Shown here piece by piece: positions 11,543 through 21,339 of a stretch of DNA of 64,000 bases. Both the position numbers and the translations under genes were made by a program. This DNA is from Omphiscola glabra (Eukaryota > Mollusca > Gastropoda > Lymnaeidae). Under the pieces are notes generated by a model. The model was not told where the DNA came from. It searched no databases and was given only the letters and a program-made list of their open reading frames with translations. The DNA lies in assembly GCA_964017045.1 (NCBI GenBank), contig OZ024799.1, forward strand, positions 33,374,236 through 33,438,235. Direction: 5' to 3'. Numbering within the stretch: position 1 is the first letter of the stretch; each line of letters begins with the position of its first letter.

Positions 11543-12306
11543 ACTGCCCTATGTAATAGTGAGAGTGCACTGCCCTATGTAATAGTGAGAGTGCACTGCC
11601 CTATGTAATAGTGAGAGTGCACTGCCCTATGTAATAGTGAGAGTGCACTGCCCTATGTCATAGTGAGAGTGCACTGCCCTATGTCATAGTGAGAGTGCAC
11701 TGCCCTATGTCATATTGAGAGTGCACTGCCCTATGTCATAGTGAGAGTGCACTGCCCTATGTAATAGTGAGAGTGCACTGCCCTATGTCATAGTGAGAGT
11801 GCACTGCCCTATGTCATAGTGAGAGTGCACTGCCCTATGTCATAGTGAGAGTGCACTGCCCTATGTAATAGTGAGAGTGCACTGCCCTATGTCATAGTGA
11901 TAGTGCACTGCCCTATGTCATAGTGAGAGTGCACTGCCCAATGTCATAGTGAGAGTGCACTGCCCTATGTCATAGTGAGAGTGCACTGCCCTATGTCGTA
12001 GTGAGAATGCACTGCCCTATGTCATAGTAAGAGATCACTGCCCAGTGGCGTAGCGAGCTTAACTCGCGCCCGGGCCAAAATACCTTTTTAGCGCCCCCCA
12101 AAACCTTTTTAGCGCCTCCCCTATTCGAAAACCATACAATATTATAGTAAAATATACCATTTGGCGCCCCTTTGAGAGTAGCGCCCGGGGCATGATGCCC
12201 CCGTCACTACGCCACTGGCACTGCCCTATGTCATAGTGAGAGTGCACTGCCCTATGTTATAGTGAGAGTGCACTGCCCTATGTCATAGTGAGAGTGCATT
12301 GCCTTC
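11543..12306. repeat. 26-bp minisatellite interrupted by a hAT MITE
   Basis: About 19 units (11543-12034) and over 3 more (12218-12306) of GTGAGAGTGCACTGCCCTAT plus GTCATA or GTAATA. Each unit carries AGTGCACT, an 8-bp palindrome. The GTCATA variant also makes CTATGTCATAG, an inverted repeat. The 175-bp element at 12043-12217 was inserted into this array after it formed. Confidence 0.95.
12043..12217 (+). mobile_element. hAT-type MITE, copy 1
   Basis: A 175-bp element starts CAGTGGCGTAGCGAG and ends CACTACGCCACTG, giving inverted ends of about 14 bp. Flanks are TCACTGCC (12035-12042) and GCACTGCC (12218-12225), an 8-bp target duplication with one mismatch, as expected for the hAT superfamily. 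The interior is rich in GCGCCC words (GCGCCCGGGGCATGATGCCC near the right end) and has no transposase. It is closely similar to 28609-28782. The insertion sits inside a tandem array, so the array existed first. Confidence 0.88.
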
Positions 12307-12310
12307 GTCA

Positions 12311-12597
12311 ACTGCTTGTGCCAAAGTTAGAATATAATTGACTGATCCCAAAGTTACAATATAATCTACTGATCCCAAAGTTAGAATATAATGGACTGAT
12401 CCCAAAGTTAGAATATAATGGACTGATCCCAAAGTTAGAATATAATGGACTGATCCCAAAGTTAGAATATAATGGACTGATCCCAAAGTTAGAATATAAT
12501 GGACTGATCCCAAAGTTAGAATATAATGTACTGATCCCAAAGTTAGAATATAATGGACTGATCCCAAAGTTAGAATATAATGGATTTATCCCAAATG
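12311..12597. repeat. 26-bp minisatellite, about 11 copies
   Basis: Units read CCCAAAGTTAGAATATAATG then GACTGAT. This array directly follows a different 26-bp array. Two minus-strand frames (SVHYILTLG-type and ISPLYSNFG-type repeats) are open because few stops occur in the unit, and are not genes. Confidence 0.95.
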
Positions 12598-12599
12598 CA

Positions 12600-12950
12600 T
12601 AATAAAAAGGACTTAACCCAATGTCAGATTGAAAACCTCTGTCCCATTTATGTGAATGTATAGAGCGCAGTGCGTCTTTCATCCTACAAACGAGAGGAAT
12701 CCTGCTCGCATACTTTCTAACATGTTTTATGGTTTAAACGAAAACTTCTGTAATGCCCCATTCAGATGTCACATAAACAAATGTCATTTAAAGGGATTCT
12801 GTATTGAAGGGGCATGATGCCATTGTACTTTATTTTGATTTTTAAAAATAGAGAAATGGTTCATTTGTTCTTAATAGAGAATATAGAGGAAAGCCTTTTA
12901 AAACGTGAAGCTGTTAATTTATTCAGCCAGATGATTTAAAACAATATTTG
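12600..12950. other. No feature seen
   Basis: AT-rich unique sequence between two arrays; no open frame or terminal repeat recognised. Confidence 0.5.
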
Positions 12951-12954
12951 TTCA

Positions 12955-13113
12955 TAAAGACTATTTATTACGTCTGTTAAATGTGTTCATGTAGTCTATT
13001 TATTATATCTATAATATGTGTTCATATAGTCTATTTATTATATCTATAATGTGGGTTCATATCGTCTATTTATCATATCTATAATATGTGTTCCTATAGT
13101 CTATTTATCAATA
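12955..13113. repeat. About 39-bp AT-rich repeat, 4 copies
   Basis: Units contain TGTTCATATAGTCTATTTAT followed by TATATCTATAATAT. Copies differ by scattered substitutions. Confidence 0.88.
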
Positions 13114-13127
13114 TAATGATATATAAA

Positions 13128-13335
13128 ATGTATGTGTGTGTGTGTACGTGTGTGTGAGCACGTGTGTGTGTACGTGTGTGTAAGTGTGTGTTTACGTGTG
13201 TATACGTGTGTACGATTGTATGTACGTATGTATGTGTGTATGTGTGTATGTATGTATGCATGTATGTATGTATGTATGTATGTATGTATGTATGTATGTA
13301 TGTATGTATGTATGTATGTATGTATATGTTGTATG
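13128..13335. repeat. (GT)/(GTAT) compound microsatellite
   Basis: GTGTGTACGTGT-type repeats pass into a pure (TATG) run from about 13252 to 13325. All frames are open on the plus strand, giving cysteine/valine/tyrosine repeats that are not genes. Confidence 0.95.
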
Positions 13336-13338
13336 TTT

Positions 13339-13960
13339 GCCCCGTATGCGCTCCTACACCATTCATGCTATAGCGATAAAACTTTGTTGTGTGTGTTTGT
13401 ACGTGTGTGTACGTATGTTTATGTGTGTACGTGTTTACGTATGTATGTCCCGTATGCGCTTCTACACCATACATGCGATTAAACTTTGGTGAGTTGTTGT
13501 CCACAAGCCCGCGGATTTTCTGAGTCATTACAACCTATTCAAAATATTGCGTTATGGGCCGTTGGCCCTAAATTCGTTATTTTTTCTTATATGAGCTTTG
13601 TAAAAAAAATCATTTTTGTATGCGCTCCTATACCATTTATCCGAATGCGATAAAACTTTGGTGAGATGTTGTGCGCAGGCCCGGAAAGGTTTTTGAATTA
13701 TTACAACCATTTTAAAACATTCCGTTTCGGGCCGGAGGCCCTTAATTCGTTTTATCTTATATGAACTATATAAATATCAATTCATACGAACTAATCCCTT
13801 TGTGGATGGAATTGTAATCAAATAGAAATAGCGACATTTCAATTTGTGTGTGACATATTAAGGTTGTTTCTGAATTAGTAACTATTTTACAATATTCTGT
13901 TTGGGGCCGGGGGCCCAAAATATGTTTTTAAAAATTATTTGAGATTTAAAAATATAATTT
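13339..13960 (+). repeat. About 170-bp repeat in four diverged copies
   Basis: Copies begin near 13341, 13446 and 13616 with GTATGCGCTCCTACACCAT or close variants, then GCGATAAAACTTTGGTGAG, a GGCCCG word, TTACAACC, and GGGCCGN(4)GGCCCT followed by AATTCGTT. A fourth partial copy (about 13865-13930) keeps the GGGGCCGGGGGCCC core. The first copy is broken by a GT microsatellite. The family is not recognised; it may be a piece of a dispersed element that duplicated locally. Confidence 0.75.
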
Positions 13961-13964
13961 TAAG

Positions 13965-15080
13965 CTGAGCTAATGGGTGGATCAATCGCTACAAGTGTGT
14001 AGACTAAACATTGAAAATCCATGCTTCTCACATTTCAATTAATTTTTTAATCATAGAAACCAAAAAGAGAAAATCAGTAAACACAGTTAGGAATATCTTA
14101 GGCATGGATTCATACAAGCGCAAATAAACACGCATTTTCCGAAATCTGCCTAATATGCAAAAAGGTTTTCAACGAATTACGCAACGAAGCCTTCCAGGCT
14201 GTTTGAACATTGAAAAATAACATTAAAGGACATTATGTATTAAAGAAAACAAGAATTTAATTTAATTTTTTGTTATTTTCTAAATATATATATTATATAT
14301 ATATATATATATAGTTCAGCGTCAATCAAAATACATTTCATTATTGCTTGCTAAATCTTTAAAGCCAAATACAATCGACCATGAACTCATTCCGCCAGCA
14401 ATTAGGCTCTAGGCTGGGGTACCGCGCTTTATAAGACTTCTAATAATAATATTAAGAATAATTAGTGAGGTTTTAAGGTAGTGTTTTGATGCTGCATCTT
14501 GAAACTCGCTGGCTATCAAAAGTCAAAATGAAGCAATTTTCAGCATCGTATTTTATGGAACGTGGTTTTAGTGTGTTTGTTCAACTACGCCCCAAGCTAA
14601 CAAATAAACTCCATGTTACTGAACGAGGCGATTTAAGGGTCCTGTTAGCCACACATTGAACAACTGGTATCACTTCACCAAGTCCAAATAATGCATTACG
14701 AAAACTGAAACCCCTCAGTAGTTAGTTTCTAATATTAAGTGACATGTACAAAAATCTTGATTTATAATTATCCCACTTTAAAATTTGTGTCACGTGGTGT
14801 GGTTGGATGAAGGTAATCAAACTTATTTGTAAAACATTTTAATATAAGAATTTTTTTCATGTTTTAATGATCTAGTTTTTGGATAGCCTTGTGCAAAGCT
14901 ACTATTCTGTACAATCGATTTCATGGGTTAAGATAAAGGGGCGGTAGGGATGAATTTGTGGCCTCAAGGGGCGATGGACAAAAATCCGTTTGAGAAGCAC
15001 TGACTTTTAGGGTTACATTTCGAAACTATTTGCTGGCAAAGTAAAGACATCAACCTCATCAAATTACAATTCGCGTCACG
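13965..15080. other. AT-rich DNA, mostly featureless
   Basis: No gene seen. A (TA) microsatellite lies at 14284-14313. A retroposon-like 3' tail at 14395-14458 is listed separately. Confidence 0.45.
14395..14458 (+). mobile_element. Retroposon 3' tail, copy 1
   Basis: The stretch reads CTAGGCTGGGGTACCGCGCT, then TTATAAGACTTCTAATAATAAT. It matches 54427-54490 in order and orientation (CTAGGTTGGGGTACTACGCT...TATAAAACTTC...ATAATAATAAT). A conserved terminus ending in an AAT microsatellite is typical of SINE or LINE 3' ends. The body upstream is not recognisable. Confidence 0.5.
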
Positions 15081-15089
15081 GAAGATCGG

Positions 15090-15371
15090 CTACCACTTCT
15101 CGTGGTCCGTTCTCGCGACGTGTGAGTAGTCACTCAACCCGCGGCGATCTCTCGCCCTGTTTGTGTATGTATGACCCGAAAATGGATCGCCCCTACCGGA
15201 AATTAGAGCCAGCCCAAGACGGCGATGAAAGACATGAAAAGGCTCCTGAGGAATATGTAATGCAGTGTTGACAGACTGACCCGTAGGAATCGTGACGTCT
15301 TCAGCGGGTTCCATTTCTGGAAAAGACATCATCGGAAGAATTTTTACAACTCTGCTACAGGTACACGTCAA
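15090..15371 (-). CDS. Unrecognised open frame, divergent from 15505
   Basis: A 93-residue minus-strand frame of mixed composition (FPEMEPAEDVTIPTGQSV then HVFHRRLGLALISGRGDPF). It is not repeat-derived and sits back to back with the plus-strand frame at 15505-15858, about 130 bp apart, in a local GC-richer patch. No domain is recognised and no splice or poly-A signal confirms it. Confidence 0.2.
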   Translation of the reverse strand: MTCTCSRVVKILPMMSFPEMEPAEDVTIPTGQSVNTALHIPQEPFHVFHRRLGLALISGRGDPFSGHTYTNRARDRRGLSDYSHVARTDHEKW

Positions 15372-15433
15372 GAGGAGGGGGTCGAATTTCCCCGCCAGAA
15401 AATTTTACGATTCTGGCTGGGAATTTCGCGTGG

Positions 15434-15479
15434 AGCTATAAAGTTTTACTCGGGAGTTCAAAGAGAGGCCGGTCACTCC
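15434..15479 (+). promoter_or_regulatory. Possible TATA box and initiator
   Basis: CTATAAAG at 15436-15443 is a good TATA-box match. TCACTCC at 15473-15479, about 35 bp downstream, fits the YYANWYY initiator pattern. They precede the ATG at 15505 by 25-70 bp. Each motif is common by chance; the spacing is what makes the pair notable. Confidence 0.3.
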
Positions 15480-15504
15480 GACATCTCAGCTGAACCGAAG
15501 AGGA

Positions 15505-15858
15505 ATGTGCTACTATCGTGAGGCCACCAGCCTTCCTCCTAGCCGCATGGGCAGTGGATCCCAGTGTCTGATTGGTGCGAAGAGTTTGTTGGGGTGTGAC
15601 GAAAGATTACACTTAGATTCTTCCAGGCTGAGTGCTCAGCTGGTTGTCTGGGCATCCCAACAGTTTCAGAGTGAGGAGTTAAAAGCGTGGAGATGGAGTC
15701 TCAGAGGAGTCGCTGAGAAGGACTGGAAACGTCAGCTGTGTTTAGAGGGAATCAATGAGTCAGAGTTATTTTTAGAAACGTTGATGTGTAATGGAACAGT
15801 TTGGAGATTTTCTGGCAGAACAATGAAAACGTTGTCAATAATATCAAATTTGTGTTAA
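15505..15858 (+). CDS. Unrecognised 117-residue protein, best gene-like unit
   Basis: A frame of 117 codons with balanced composition: GSGSQCLIGAKSLLGCDERL, then a tryptophan-containing stretch (VVWASQQFQ, KAWRWSLRG) and a hydrophilic tail (KDWKRQLCLEGINESELF). It remains open upstream of the ATG to a TAA at 15439-15441, so the start is not certain; the ATG has G at -3. A TATA-like box lies about 65 bp upstream, and AATAAA (15857-15862) overlaps the stop codon. That layout would suit a compact single-exon gene or a terminal exon. No family is recognised, and no conserved motif can be named. Confidence 0.35.
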   Translation: MCYYREATSLPPSRMGSGSQCLIGAKSLLGCDERLHLDSSRLSAQLVVWASQQFQSEELKAWRWSLRGVAEKDWKRQLCLEGINESELFLETLMCNGTVWRFSGRTMKTLSIISNLC

Positions 15859-15859
15859 A

Positions 15860-17985
15860 TAAAAAATTAATCACACAATCCGAAAATGAGAAGGAAATGA
15901 TTTTTATGCATCTACATATTTTCAAACTCAACGACTGTTGCACTGGTTTAGTTTACTGCACTTAATATGCGGCCTCATATTGGAAATGCTTTCATTAAAA
16001 AAAAATTAAATCTCATTTCTATTGATTTGCTATCGGTTTTTTCTGTCAACAATTTGCGATAATTACAATAACATTCTTTTTGATATTGGGATAAAAGTAA
16101 CATGGTCCCTTGGACTTAAGCCTTAGACCGACTTATTTAGAGATTTGGAAGTTCACTGGGAAGGGGGAGAAAACTACGATTTTGTATCCTTATTTATCGA
16201 TTCCGAATTCGATTTCGTTTGACGCCACTTAAAAGATGAAAATAGCTTCATTTTAATTGTAACAAAATGCAACTTTGCCGTTATTTTAAAAAAATTGTTT
16301 AAAATCAAAGTTAAAAGTTTGGAAGCTAAAACTCCTGGCAATCCATGACGTCGTCGTCTTTGATTTGATGCAACCTTTCTGTGCTCGCACAACACGTGAC
16401 GTCTGCACACGTCTGTCTACATCACAACTGTTTGATGTCCCTATGTCAACCACATGTCTGGCAAACCCTTCCTTACGTCTCTCCTCACTGCCGGCAGTTG
16501 GTTTTAAACTTGAGGCACCAATGAATCTTCTCGTGACTGCGGTAGAGCGCTTCTGTGCAGACCGCCACATCTGTTTATTTTTTTTTAATTATTTTTTTTT
16601 TGTTGTCTCGGAGTTAAAAAGTAAAGAAAAGATTATAAAAAAAAAAAAAAGTTTAGTGCATGCACAAAACGTATAACATTTGTAAGGGAAGACGAGATTC
16701 GTGTAACGTGTAACACCACAGCCCAAAAGTTTAACAATGTCATTTTACTATCTTGTTTCATGTTTATTTTCTGCTAGAACTCCAGTCACGGTCAAGAACC
16801 TAGCAGGATCTCCGCTCAGAAACTGCTTTTCAGCAGGATCTTCACCGCGACCTTGGTATTCAGCAGCATCTCCGCTGAGACCCCGGCATTCCAGGTCGTG
16901 CAACGTCTAGAACTATTATCGGTTGTTCCAGTGTTTTGATCTCCTACGTTTCAGCAGCATACATGTCCCTCCCCACCACCCCAGCCGTAGACATTAAGAC
17001 ACTAAGTCTTCTCCCGCCCCTTGCTACATGATTAAGAGTCTGTATTTAAATAGTGCATTTGAGATCTCCGTGCTCTATTGCATTTGTATTATGACTATTT
17101 TGTTCTTGGCACATCCCAAACCAAATGTCTCTCTGGTATCCAACTAAAGGAATAATAACAACTATTTTTTGTAAACCTATATATTTCTATGTAATAAAAC
17201 CAGTTCTTTCTGGCTGTCAAGCAGAAGAAAAAAATGTTTCGTCAATGAAATGAAAATGTGGGTCAACGATAGCGGCTCTCATGTAAGCAGGTCGTGACTT
17301 CTATTTTGGCATACCATGAATGGAAATAATCCACGTACACAGATTGTACCTATTTACTTACATAATATTACCTTATAATATAAAGACATACATCTTCCTA
17401 CATAAGTTATCAAAAGTACATATGAAGTAAAATTTAAAAAAAACCTAAATGTTCATGAAACGTGATGAAGAATCATATTAAAATTTAAGGTGTTAGGTAT
17501 ATTTTCTGATATATGAATATAAATTAAAATCTTTCAAAGTGAGTAGCACTATGCCGGCTGTCAAAAATACACTTGAAGTTAATGAATTTGCAAAAAATCA
17601 ATATCAGGTAAGCAGGGGGTCTACTCAAAACCGAAACACACGCCGAGTGGTCTACGAGACAAAAAAGTTTGGGGACCTCTGGTGTAAAGAATGAATGAGT
17701 ATGATGCAGCTTGTTGTGACGTATCCAAAGAAAAAGACATTACTGCGCATGCGCGATATTACTTCCATGCAAAATCCACACTTGGGTTTAAACTTCTGCC
17801 CCGATCATTACAGCAGGGACTTATCATGTACACATGATATTTTCTTACTTAACAGAAGCGTACATTTTAACAAGCCGTGCGCTGGTGTCTACAAAAGCGA
17901 ATGTTTAAAAGCATCGAAACCTTGACCTTCTATTTCATCTATGCAACATACAGCGGATGGCCACTGTTACTTCTGGATATTCTTT
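15860..17985. other. AT-rich DNA without a clear gene
   Basis: No gene is recognised. Overlapping open frames at 16174-16676 on both strands have no motif. At 16800-16905, three imperfect copies of a roughly 35-bp unit with CAGCAGGATCTCCGCT-like words are visible. Poly-T and poly-A tracts lie near 16567-16600 and 16636-16650. The frame 17695-17925 is short and unsupported. Confidence 0.4.
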
Positions 17986-18001
17986 TCAGATAGACTATTC
18001 G

Positions 18002-18424
18002 ACAAGACAACACCACGAGTGGAAGTGTGATATCAGACACCACCATGATAAGACGTCTGATACCAGACAACACATCGAGGGGAAGTTTGATATCAGACAC
18101 CACCATGATAAGACAACACCACGAGTGGAGTTGTGATACCAGACAACACCATGAGAACACGTCAGATACCATACAACACCTCGAGGGGAAGTGTGATACC
18201 AGATAACACCATGAGAAGACTTCTGATACCAGACAACACCATGAGAGGGAGTGTGATTCCAGACAACACCATGAGAGGAAGTTTGGTTTCAGACAACACC
18301 ACGAGATCACGTCTGATCCCAGACAACAATCTCGAGAACACGTCTGATCCCAGACAACACCATGAGATTACGTGTGATATCAGACAACACCAGATGTTGA
18401 CAGGTGATACCAGACAACACCATG
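18002..18424. repeat. About 30-bp minisatellite, about 13 copies
   Basis: Units have the core GATACCAGACAACACCATGAG followed by a variable AGGGGAAGTGT or AACACGTCT segment. They are diverged and differ in length. Three open frames cross the array and are artefacts. Confidence 0.9.
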
Positions 18425-18429
18425 GCCCA

Positions 18430-18960
18430 AGAAGCTTGGTCACAAAAGATGACCATCTTCGCGACGTCTGCGTGAGTGGTTGTCTAATATCTACAAAGCA
18501 ACGAATAGCAAATATCAAAACATAATGCAGGGACTGCAGCGAGAACAAATATTCGCTTGCTAACTCAATAAATGTATGCCATCAATTAATTCTATAAAGA
18601 AGGTGCGAAGGCTAAGTGATCTACTAATTGCAGACTAAGTCGCGCGCAATCAAATCAATAATTTCGGCCCGTCCACTTTTTCAACAAATATAAACAAACC
18701 TTTGTAGGAAGACAGGTCAGTGACCTCAAATTATCAGGTATTGAGGGCCGGGTACATTTCTTTCACCCCTGTACTCCTCAGTTATGTCGATAGGAAATCA
18801 GCCATGGACGTAAGTTAAGTGGCCACAACACGACCTCGGCCAGGATCCGCGGGGAACCCGGTGGCCCGACACGAGAGGAATTTCACCAGCCGTAGTATCT
18901 GATATGTCACAGAGTACATCGCTGTCTAATGGCGGGTCACTACACATAAGAAATGCTTAC
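18430..18960. other. No feature seen
   Basis: Mixed-composition unique sequence with no supported gene; slightly GC-richer around 18730-18890. Confidence 0.45.
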
Positions 18961-18962
18961 AA

Positions 18963-19066
18963 TTTCTCTCTCTCTCTCTCTCTCAGTCTCTCTATCCCTT
19001 CTCTCTCTCTCTCTCGCAGTCCCTCTCTCTCTCTTTCTTTCTCTATCTCCCTCTCTCTCTCACATC
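18963..19066. repeat. (CT) microsatellite, interrupted
   Basis: Pyrimidine-only runs of TCTCTC are broken by CAGTC, CCC and TTTC words. Confidence 0.95.
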
Positions 19067-19139
19067 TCTTCTTCCAGACGTGTGTTAGGGATAGCCTTTC
19101 CATGGTTTGTATCCGAAATGGCCCACTAGTGTGAGCCCC

Positions 19140-20236
19140 TTTTAAGATATTTCAAATTTCATACATTTTAAGGAATAAGAATGCATTAAGAAAGAAAAAT
19201 TAACAAAGAAGATGGGTGTGTTTAAGAAGTGTAAAATTGTTAAAGAGAGAAGAAGGAAGCACGTGAAATTAAAATAATTACAAATAACCAACAACAGAAT
19301 GGTCCAAACAAAATCTGAAAGACAGAAAAACGGCTGAGAAAAATAGGAACTAATAATGAATGTAAATAGAATGGTTTGACCAAATTGTTTTTTTAAAGAG
19401 TTGAACGAAATAACAAAGAACTTGAGAGAAGTTTCTTAAAATAACGTTATTAACATTATAATGTCATATGTGCGATCGGGTAGTAGTGCACACAGTTATA
19501 TATAACAATGGCTCACATGTTGAGAGCCTCTGAAAGAGAAGTGGGGGGGGGGAGTACAAGGTGAGAGATGAGAGATTGATATTGAATGAAGTGAAAGTAA
19601 TAAATCAGTGGAGCACCCCCACAAATGGATCCACACACATCTGATCTTTCTGTGGGGATCGGAATAGGGGCAGGCTGGTAGTGGTAAAATGTATGACCCG
19701 ATCTCTACAACGGCGAAAGTGTACTCAACCTGTCCAGGCAAGACTGTCAGAGTGGAGCCAGACAGGTGATTCTGGCCGATGTTCTGCAGCGGTTCTCTCG
19801 TCAGTGACGGAATGCGATTTTATAAAAAAAGAACTACAGTTATAGAAGAGACCCCCCCCCCTTTTCTTATCCCACTGCAACACGGGGCAGAACGATTTTA
19901 ACTCTGTCAATCTTTCTAGACGTCCTATGCTAGCTACGTCACACCTGGCCACCACGTCATACCTGGCCACTACGTCACAAGTGGCCAGTTAAACTCGGTT
20001 TAACGCAAATGGTTATTTCATTATTCACAAGTGTAAACAAAACTTTTCTTAAAAATTATTTCAAGTTTTCGTTGCCATTTTCTAAGGAATTGAGAATCAG
20101 TGCTAATCTGATGTGACAATGAAAACATTATACTTAAATTATCCCATCATGTACTCGCTCGATTAGGGATTGGGATAAGCTCAATTAAACAGGATTTGTT
20201 TGCACCCTTCCATGTTTTTTGCTAAAATTATTTTGC
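19140..20236. other. No supported gene
   Basis: AT-rich on the left, mixed on the right. Short minus-strand frames at 19496-19741 and 19725-19970 have no motif. A tandem TACGTCACACCTGGCCAC-like word repeats three times at 19935-19990. Confidence 0.45.
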
Positions 20237-20453
20237 CAGACATGGCCACTTGAGATATGAAACCAAACATGGTCACTTGAGATATGAAACCAAACATGGA
20301 CACGTGAGATATGACACCAAAACATGGCCACTTGAGATATGACACCAAACATGGCCACTTGAGACATGAAACCAATCATGGCCACGTGAAATATGAAACC
20401 AAACATGGCCACGTGAGATATAAAACCAAACATGGCCACGTGAGATATGAAAC
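20237..20453. repeat. 27-bp minisatellite with E-box in many units
   Basis: Eight units of CATGGCCACGTGAGATATGA plus AACCAAA. Units with CCACGTG contain the CACGTG E-box; others have CCACTTG. Five frames are partly open over it and none is a gene. Confidence 0.93.
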
Positions 20454-20459
20454 TGAAAA

Positions 20460-21150
20460 TTATTTATCTGTTGATAGAATAGTGTTAACATAATTTGACG
20501 CGTTAACCAATTAAGCTACAATAGCAAAGATGCACCTTATCCGTTCCCGTTTGAGAACCTCTCGGATAGAGGCAGCGAACGATGACCAGGGGCCTGAGAA
20601 GACAAGCAGGTAAGTAAATCTTCAGGAGATGAAAGCATCACAGGTATGCCTGGCGACAGGAGTCGGTGAAACATCAAAGTGCTCACACCTATCTCCACGT
20701 ACAGGCACCCGGGGCGCGCAGTGCCGGTGTCATGGTGAGTTCGGGCGCCATTGACCGACTAACCAGTCGTAAATATTGTGTTTGATAGCGTAAACTGTCG
20801 TGGGGGGGGGGGGTGTGGTGGTGGAAAATATTACTCTTATTGCTGACGGAGTATAATATTTACATAACTTCTTGAGCCAAAGCAAAATTGCCAGATAAAT
20901 ATATGTTTCCAATGGAACATGTTCTTTTACTTGGTTTTATATGTCATTGCTAGAGTTTATGACATATAGTCCATATATAATGTGGGAATCTTTTTTTAAA
21001 AATATATATCCTAATATCTTCTCCGAAAAAGTGATGGAAAAAATTACACAAAGGTGTACGGGTAGAAACCAGCTGAACGCAACATCCATTTCTAAAGTAA
21101 ATGCAGCAATGTGTGAATCAGCATAGTGCCCGGATTAAGGGCAGACTTTG
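20460..21150. other. No supported gene
   Basis: Contains a G tract at about 20802-20812. Open frames 20730-20912 (minus) and 20941-21126 (plus) have no motif. Confidence 0.45.
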
Positions 21151-21151
21151 T

Positions 21152-21321
21152 GGGTAGGACACCGAGCAGTTGGTGAGGTCGGTAGGACAACGAGCAGTTG
21201 GCGAGGTCGGTCGGACACCGAGCAGTTGGCGAGGTCGGTAGGACACCGAGCAATTGGCGAGGTCGGTAGGACACCGAGCAGTTGGTGAGGTCGGTAGGAC
21301 ACCGAGCAGTTGGCGAGGTCC
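21152..21321. repeat. 28-bp minisatellite, 6 copies
   Basis: Units read GTAGGACACCGAGCAGTTGG then CGAGGTCG or TGAGGTCG. Three minus-strand frames are open across it. Confidence 0.93.
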
Positions 21322-21339
21322 AATCATGTGAACACCCTC

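Noticed and set aside
10636..12597. CRISPR-like array
   Set aside because: Repeats are 26 bp and regular, but there are no unique spacers between them, no cas genes, and the DNA is eukaryotic in character. They are minisatellites.
13132..13528. Cysteine/valine-rich or threonine/histidine-rich proteins
   Set aside because: All are read from a GT/GTAT microsatellite.
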